Part shown: piece after piece, positions 60,014 through 64,000 of the stretch
Numbering within the stretch: position 1 is the stretch's first letter
Layout: each line of letters begins with the position of its first letter
Source: Verrucomicrobiota bacterium
GTDB lineage: Bacteria; Verrucomicrobiota; Verrucomicrobiae; Limisphaerales; UBA11358
Assembly (NCBI GenBank): GCA_014860005.1
Contig: JACZKP010000195.1
Location: 1 to 64,000, forward strand
DNA length: 64,000 nt
Reading direction: 5' to 3'
Position numbers and translations under genes: made by a program
The notes under the pieces: generated by a model
The model's database searches: none
The model's input: only the letters and a program-made list of their open reading frames with translations
What the model was told of the DNA's origin: nothing

Positions 60014-63000
60014 TCAAGGGGCGAGCCTTACGCGATAGAAGTTTGGCAACGCATTGCTCGACGCAGGCTCGGACCAATCGAACGGCAGCGTGGGCGAGAG
60101 ATTGGTGGCCAGGGGCAGCCAGTTGGTTGGCGACGCCGCGTGCGCGCGTTCGATCACGTAATCCGGGCCCTCGTCTCCATGGACCAGCAGGCTGAAGCTG
60201 CCATTGCTGACGGAGGGAGCCGACAAATACGGCAACGCCGGGCTAAGTACGGTGACCACGAAGCTCTGTGTGTCCGTGAGAGTCGGCGTCCCACTGTCCG
60301 CGACACGGAGGACCACCCCGTTGGTGGTCCCGGCTTGCGCGATCAGCGGCCGCCACGTGAGCCAGCCACTGGAAGCATCGAGCGTCATTCCTGCCGGGGC
60401 GCTCAGAAGCTGGAACGTCAAAGTCTGGGGCGGCACGTCGGGATCGGTGGCGGTGTTGGTGAGGTTCAACGTGCGACCGGCCAGCAACGCAACATCAGCA
60501 ATCGGCGACAACTGCGGCGGTTGATTCGGCTGGATGACTTCGTTGACGGTGATGGAGATGGTTTCCGCCGCATTGAGCGGGGGAACGCCGTTGTCGGTGA
60601 CAACGATGGTCACGGGATAAACCCCGGGAGCTTGCTGCGCGGTGGGCGTCCAGGTGAACACGCCGGTGTTGGGAACAATGGCTGCGCCGGCGGGGGCACC
60701 TTCATCGAGGCTGAAAGTCAGCGTGTTTTCCGGAATATCGGAGTCCGTGGCGAGTGCGGTGAAGGTCAACAAGGTTGCTTCATTCACGGTCTGATTGCCG
60801 ATTGGATGCAACACCGGCGCCGTATTGACCTCGTTCACGGTGACCGTGATGGTTTCTGAGTCGCTCAAGTTTGGCGTGCCATCGTCTGTGACGCGGATGG
60901 TGATGCCATAGACCCCGGGGCCTTGCACTTCGGTGGGCGTCCAGGTGAACACGCCGCTTTCAGAATTGATCGCCGCGCCGGCGGGGGCGCCTTCGTCCAG
61001 GCTGTAGGTGAGGGTTTGTCCCGCGTTGGGGTCGGTCGCCGTCACGAGGAAACTCAGGAGCGAATGTTCGTTGCCGGCGCGATTGCCGATCGCGCCGAGG
61101 ACGGGCGGCTGGTTGGCGTGACCCGGAATCTGATTTGGCGCGCCGGGCGTGGGGGTGGTCATGAAATAACGTTCGGCCCCGCCGTCGGGCCAGAAGCCTT
61201 CGCTGACGTCATTGGTCTGTGGGCCGAAGGTGACGCTCGTGATCGGAAATCCATTCGGCGCGAACAAACCGATGGCCTCGCCGGCGAGGCTGAGACTGAA
61301 GTCGGCGTGGAGGTGCGGGCCCTGGCCGTTTTGCTCCGGTTGACCGTCGGCCCAGACGAGCAGGAATGCACCCGGCTGGAGGGTAACGCCGTTCGGGATG
61401 GTCCACTTGGCAGGGTTGGCGAGATTGTCGGTGAGGGTGAAGCCGGAAAGGTCCACCGGTTCTTCACTCGGGTTGTAGAGTTCGAACCAGTCGTCGAACC
61501 GGCCATCAAGCGGGTCGTTGATGGTGGAGGTGTTGCCCGCCATCCATTCGTTGATGACCACCGGCACTTCAGGATAGCCGTTGGTGTTGGGGGCCGCCGG
61601 CGTGGGAATGTAGAAACGCGTGCGTTTGGTTGGCGTCCCGTCCGGAAAGGCGCCGTAGGAGCGATCGGCGACCGGCAGGTTGTAATTGAGATAGTCCACG
61701 ATCGAAGTGCGATTGTTGACGACCTGCACCAGCGCGACCGAGCCGGTGGGGGAGGAAAGGGCTAAACTGGTGTGCAACTCCCCGGCGCCGGTCTGAGCGG
61801 GCTGGCCGTCCAGCCAGACCAAGCTGAATTCCCCGGCGTTCAGGGTCGTGCCGGCGGGGAACGCCCAACGGGTGAGGTTGGTGTAGTTGTCTGTCAGGTA
61901 AAAGCCGTTGAGGCTGATCGGGCCAGTACCGGAGTTGTGGAGTTCCACCCACGGATCGCGTTCACCGAAACGGTCCTGCGGACCCGTGACGTTTTGAGCC
62001 TGAACCTCGTTGAGCCAGAGTGTCGGCAGGGTCGTGAGAGTTGTGCCAACAGAATTCGGGGCGCCGGGCGTGTAAGGCAAACCGCCGGAGGAGGTGGCGT
62101 TGAGCGTCATGCCAAAGACGATGTCACTGCTGGTCGCGTTGACTTGGTGGACTTCGACGGCGATCACGTTGACACCTTGGACGAGCGCCGCGCTGGAAAG
62201 GTCGAATGACCCTTCGTAAACGGCATTGTCCACGGTCCGGTTCGCGAAGGTGCTGTAGGTGATTGTTCCCGTGGGCATTCCCAGGCGCAAGACCTCGACG
62301 CCGTTGAGGTAAACGACCGCGCCGTCGTCAATTACGAATTGCGCGGCGAGCGTCGTGGTAGCGGGATTGCCGGTGAAGTTGAAGCTCTTTCTGAAGTAAT
62401 AGGTGGTGCGACCGAGGGTGAGCGGAGTGCTTTTCGGTGCCGGTAGGGGGTCGCCCTCGACGTAGAGCAGTGCGGCGCCGGATGGCCAAGCGGTGTCATT
62501 GTAACCCGGTTGCCGCCAACTCGTGCCCAAGTCCGTGCCGGATTGCTCGTATTTCCAGGAGTCGGTGATGGCAATCAGGGAATTGGACAAGCTCGAACCA
62601 CTGCCGGCCACGGCGGCCCAGTTCGCCACGCGATTATTATCCAAGGTAGAATTGATGAGCTGTAACGACGGGCCAAATCCGTCGGCAATGCCGGGCCAGG
62701 GCGGATCGTCATCGTAAGTGACTTCATCAATGAGCAGATCCAGTTCGGGCGTGAGGCCAGGCCGGATGAGCCGGAGCGTTTCGCCGCCATTATCGAGCGC
62801 GCCGGAATAGACGCCGCGGACCGGCAAGCCGAGACCGTAGGCTGACAGGAAGGCGGCATGGTTCTCCACCGCCAGCACGTAACCGTTGGGTGGGATGATG
62901 GTGCCCTCCGGGAAGTTGAAGCCCACGCCATTGAGGCGGTAGTTCGAGAGGTCAAACGCGGTGAGCGTGGAACGGTTGTGAATTTCGATGAATTCGGCAT

Positions 63001-64000
63001 CCGGCGCGGCGGGATTATACATGATCTCATTGATCACCAGATGATCCTGCGGCAATTGCGCAACCCCGGTGTAGGTGATCGTAATGCTGTCCGATAATCC
63101 GCCGATCTGGTTGCCGTAAGAATCAAACGCCTGAAGATTGAGCGCGTTAGCACCCGGGCCGAGAGCGTATTGGAGCGCCCATTGCGTGAGGCCAGTCCAG
63201 GTCACCGGATAGGCCACGCCATTGATCTTGATGGTCTTGACCTGCACGGGCGCGTTGCCGGTGAGGGTGACGAGGTTCTGACTGGTGCTGAAGTTGTTGC
63301 CGCCGTTGACGGTGAACTCGAAGTTGGCGGCGACACTGGCCAGTTGTTGCAGAATGTAAGTCCGGCGCTCGCTGATCCAGGTCTTGATGTCGGCGGGGGA
63401 GGCGGCGCTGATGCTGTTCGCCTGCAATGCCGCATAGGTCGCGTCCATGACCGGGCCGGAAGTGGTGCTCAGCAGCGGACCATTCGCGGCATCGTAAAAT
63501 GCGCGGAGATAGACGCGGCGGAAAGGCGGGTGTTGATACATCCGGCCAATCGTCGGGTCGTTGACGTTGAACAAGCTGGCCGTGGCACTGTCACTGCCGC
63601 CGCCCAGCGAGAAATCCAGGTCCCACAACAACATCTTCCATCCATCGGCCTGGGGTTTGTAGGTAAACTGATTTTTGCCGCGATTATAGCCGTAACCATC
63701 CCAGTCCGCGACGATGCGGCGCGCGGCAAAGACGCGCAGCCACTGCTCGACATCCACCAGTGCTTCGACGGCTTCGGTATAGGCTTCCGTGCCCGGCGTG
63801 TTCAGGGCGTCCACGAGGGCGAACAGCCGGGTGTAGTCGTCGTCAAGACCGCGATTGGATTTCTTCTCCCAGTTCCAGCGGTAGCGGGCCTGCTTCTTGG
63901 CTCCGCCGGTGGTGGTGAAGTTCTGCAGCGTCGCATCAATGTTGAATTCCCGGGTGACGCTGTCGTTGAACTCGAACCAGTCGTCAATTTTGAAAATCTC
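60014..64000 (-). CDS. Giant exported CotH/LTD/Ig-domain protein, 5' end beyond window
   Basis: Open frame of 1328 residues running off the right edge (N-terminus missing). The start of the visible part is a CotH-kinase-like domain (RYRWNWEKKSNRGLDDDYTRL; RRIVADWDGYGYNRGKNQF; WKMLLWDLDFSLGGG), followed by three lamin-tail (LTD) domains (VINEIMYNPAAPDAEFIEI; LNEVQAQNVTGPQDRF; VINEWMAGNTSTINDP) and a jellyroll segment with SWRQPGYNDTAWPSG between the first two. Three putative Ig/He_PIG domains come next (each with SLDEGAPAGA or PAGMTLDASSG) and a terminal module ending FYRVRLAP. It is probably a surface protein. The kinase-like domain may phosphorylate secreted proteins. Confidence 0.85.
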   Translation of the reverse strand, partial: EIFKIDDWFEFNDSVTREFNIDATLQNFTTTGGAKKQARYRWNWEKKSNRGLDDDYTRLFALVDALNTPGTEAYTEAVEALVDVEQWLRVFAARRIVADWDGYGYNRGKNQFTYKPQADGWKMLLWDLDFSLGGGSDSATASLFNVNDPTIGRMYQHPPFRRVYLRAFYDAANGPLLSTTSGPVMDATYAALQANSISAASPADIKTWISERRTYILQQLASVAANFEFTVNGGNNFSTSQNLVTLTGNAPVQVKTIKINGVAYPVTWTGLTQWALQYALGPGANALNLQAFDSYGNQIGGLSDSITITYTGVAQLPQDHLVINEIMYNPAAPDAEFIEIHNRSTLTAFDLSNYRLNGVGFNFPEGTIIPPNGYVLAVENHAAFLSAYGLGLPVRGVYSGALDNGGETLRLIRPGLTPELDLLIDEVTYDDDPPWPGIADGFGPSLQLINSTLDNNRVANWAAVAGSGSSLSNSLIAITDSWKYEQSGTDLGTSWRQPGYNDTAWPSGAALLYVEGDPLPAPKSTPLTLGRTTYYFRKSFNFTGNPATTTLAAQFVIDDGAVVYLNGVEVLRLGMPTGTITYSTFANRTVDNAVYEGSFDLSSAALVQGVNVIAVEVHQVNATSSDIVFGMTLNATSSGGLPYTPGAPNSVGTTLTTLPTLWLNEVQAQNVTGPQDRFGERDPWVELHNSGTGPISLNGFYLTDNYTNLTRWAFPAGTTLNAGEFSLVWLDGQPAQTGAGELHTSLALSSPTGSVALVQVVNNRTSIVDYLNYNLPVADRSYGAFPDGTPTKRTRFYIPTPAAPNTNGYPEVPVVINEWMAGNTSTINDPLDGRFDDWFELYNPSEEPVDLSGFTLTDNLANPAKWTIPNGVTLQPGAFLLVWADGQPEQNGQGPHLHADFSLSLAGEAIGLFAPNGFPITSVTFGPQTNDVSEGFWPDGGAERYFMTTPTPGAPNQIPGHANQPPVLGAIGNRAGNEHSLLSFLVTATDPNAGQTLTYSLDEGAPAGAAINSESGVFTWTPTEVQGPGVYGITIRVTDDGTPNLSDSETITVTVNEVNTAPVLHPIGNQTVNEATLLTFTALATDSDIPENTLTFSLDEGAPAGAAIVPNTGVFTWTPTAQQAPGVYPVTIVVTDNGVPPLNAAETISITVNEVIQPNQPPQLSPIADVALLAGRTLNLTNTATDPDVPPQTLTFQLLSAPAGMTLDASSGWLTWRPLIAQAGTTNGVVLRVADSGTPTLTDTQSFVVTVLSPALPYLSAPSVSNGSFSLLVHGDEGPDYVIERAHAASPTNWLPLATNLSPTLPFDWSEPASSNALPNFYRVRLAP

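Overview
This window looks like a chromosomal segment of a free-living, GC-rich Verrucomicrobiota bacterium, probably of the Pedosphaera/Limisphaera type. The lineage is inferred from gene families, because the window has no rRNA or tRNA. The signs are six class III (prepilin-type) leader proteins with a GFTLIE-like leader and an H-x(n)-DG tail, an exosortase-associated TIGR04073-like lipoprotein, a PEP-CTERM protein, a giant serine/threonine kinase next to an ECF-like sigma factor, large secreted CotH, LTD and Ig-like proteins, and many palindromic repeats, several of which lie inside reading frames.

Layout. 1-2.8 kb (minus): four tandem, translationally coupled pseudopilin-like paralogues. 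2.9-6.1 kb: a sugar isomerase/epimerase, ispE, an exosortase-associated lipoprotein and a Nif3-like protein. 6.4-9.6 kb: another prepilin-like protein and a large secreted Ig-domain protein. 9.7-15.9 kb: a sialic-acid-type catabolic locus made of an N-acetylneuraminate lyase-like enzyme, a divergent GntR/LacI-type regulator, a BNR sialidase and a Kelch (NanM-like)-sodium symporter fusion. 15.9-17.7 kb: an AT-rich island of three small unknown genes, bounded by a partial duplication of the symporter 3' end. 17.9-18.0 kb: a large palindromic repeat. 18.2-25.4 kb: Ppx/GppA, a radical SAM enzyme with an N-terminal SPASM-like segment, an FG-GAP/GH10 xylanase fusion, and a KefB-like antiporter with a coupled 41-residue membrane ORF.

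25.6-31.2 kb: a 1609-residue serine/threonine kinase carrying Wzz-like, ExbD/TolR-like and SecD-like segments, followed by its sigma factor. 31.2-34.0 kb: a PhoPQ-regulated (PqaA-type) lipoprotein and a GpgS-like glycosyltransferase. 34.1-39.0 kb: an NtrB/NtrC-type pair facing a USP-USP-receiver protein. 39.2-45.3 kb: a complete mrpABCDEFG Na+/H+ antiporter operon, then coupled DUF2062, glycosyltransferase and HAD genes. 48.2-50.7 kb: a Phd-like orphan, a CaCA exchanger and L-threonine aldolase. 51.1-51.95 kb: a mosaic of decayed transposases.

52.1-56.5 kb: a cobalamin riboswitch with an intrinsic terminator ahead of five tightly packed genes (PEP-CTERM surface protein, Cys-rich CWC/DUF5522 protein, secreted protein, BtuF-like binding protein, prepilin-like protein). 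This is a candidate B12-controlled cell-surface system. 56.7-64.0 kb (minus): an inactive/active M16 peptidase pair and a giant CotH/LTD/Ig protein truncated by the window edge.

The most unusual signals are the palindromic elements read in frame inside proteins (kinase activation loop, mrpA tail, leaders of two exported proteins), the riboswitch-controlled surface operon, the composite kinase, and the AT-rich island with its duplicated border.
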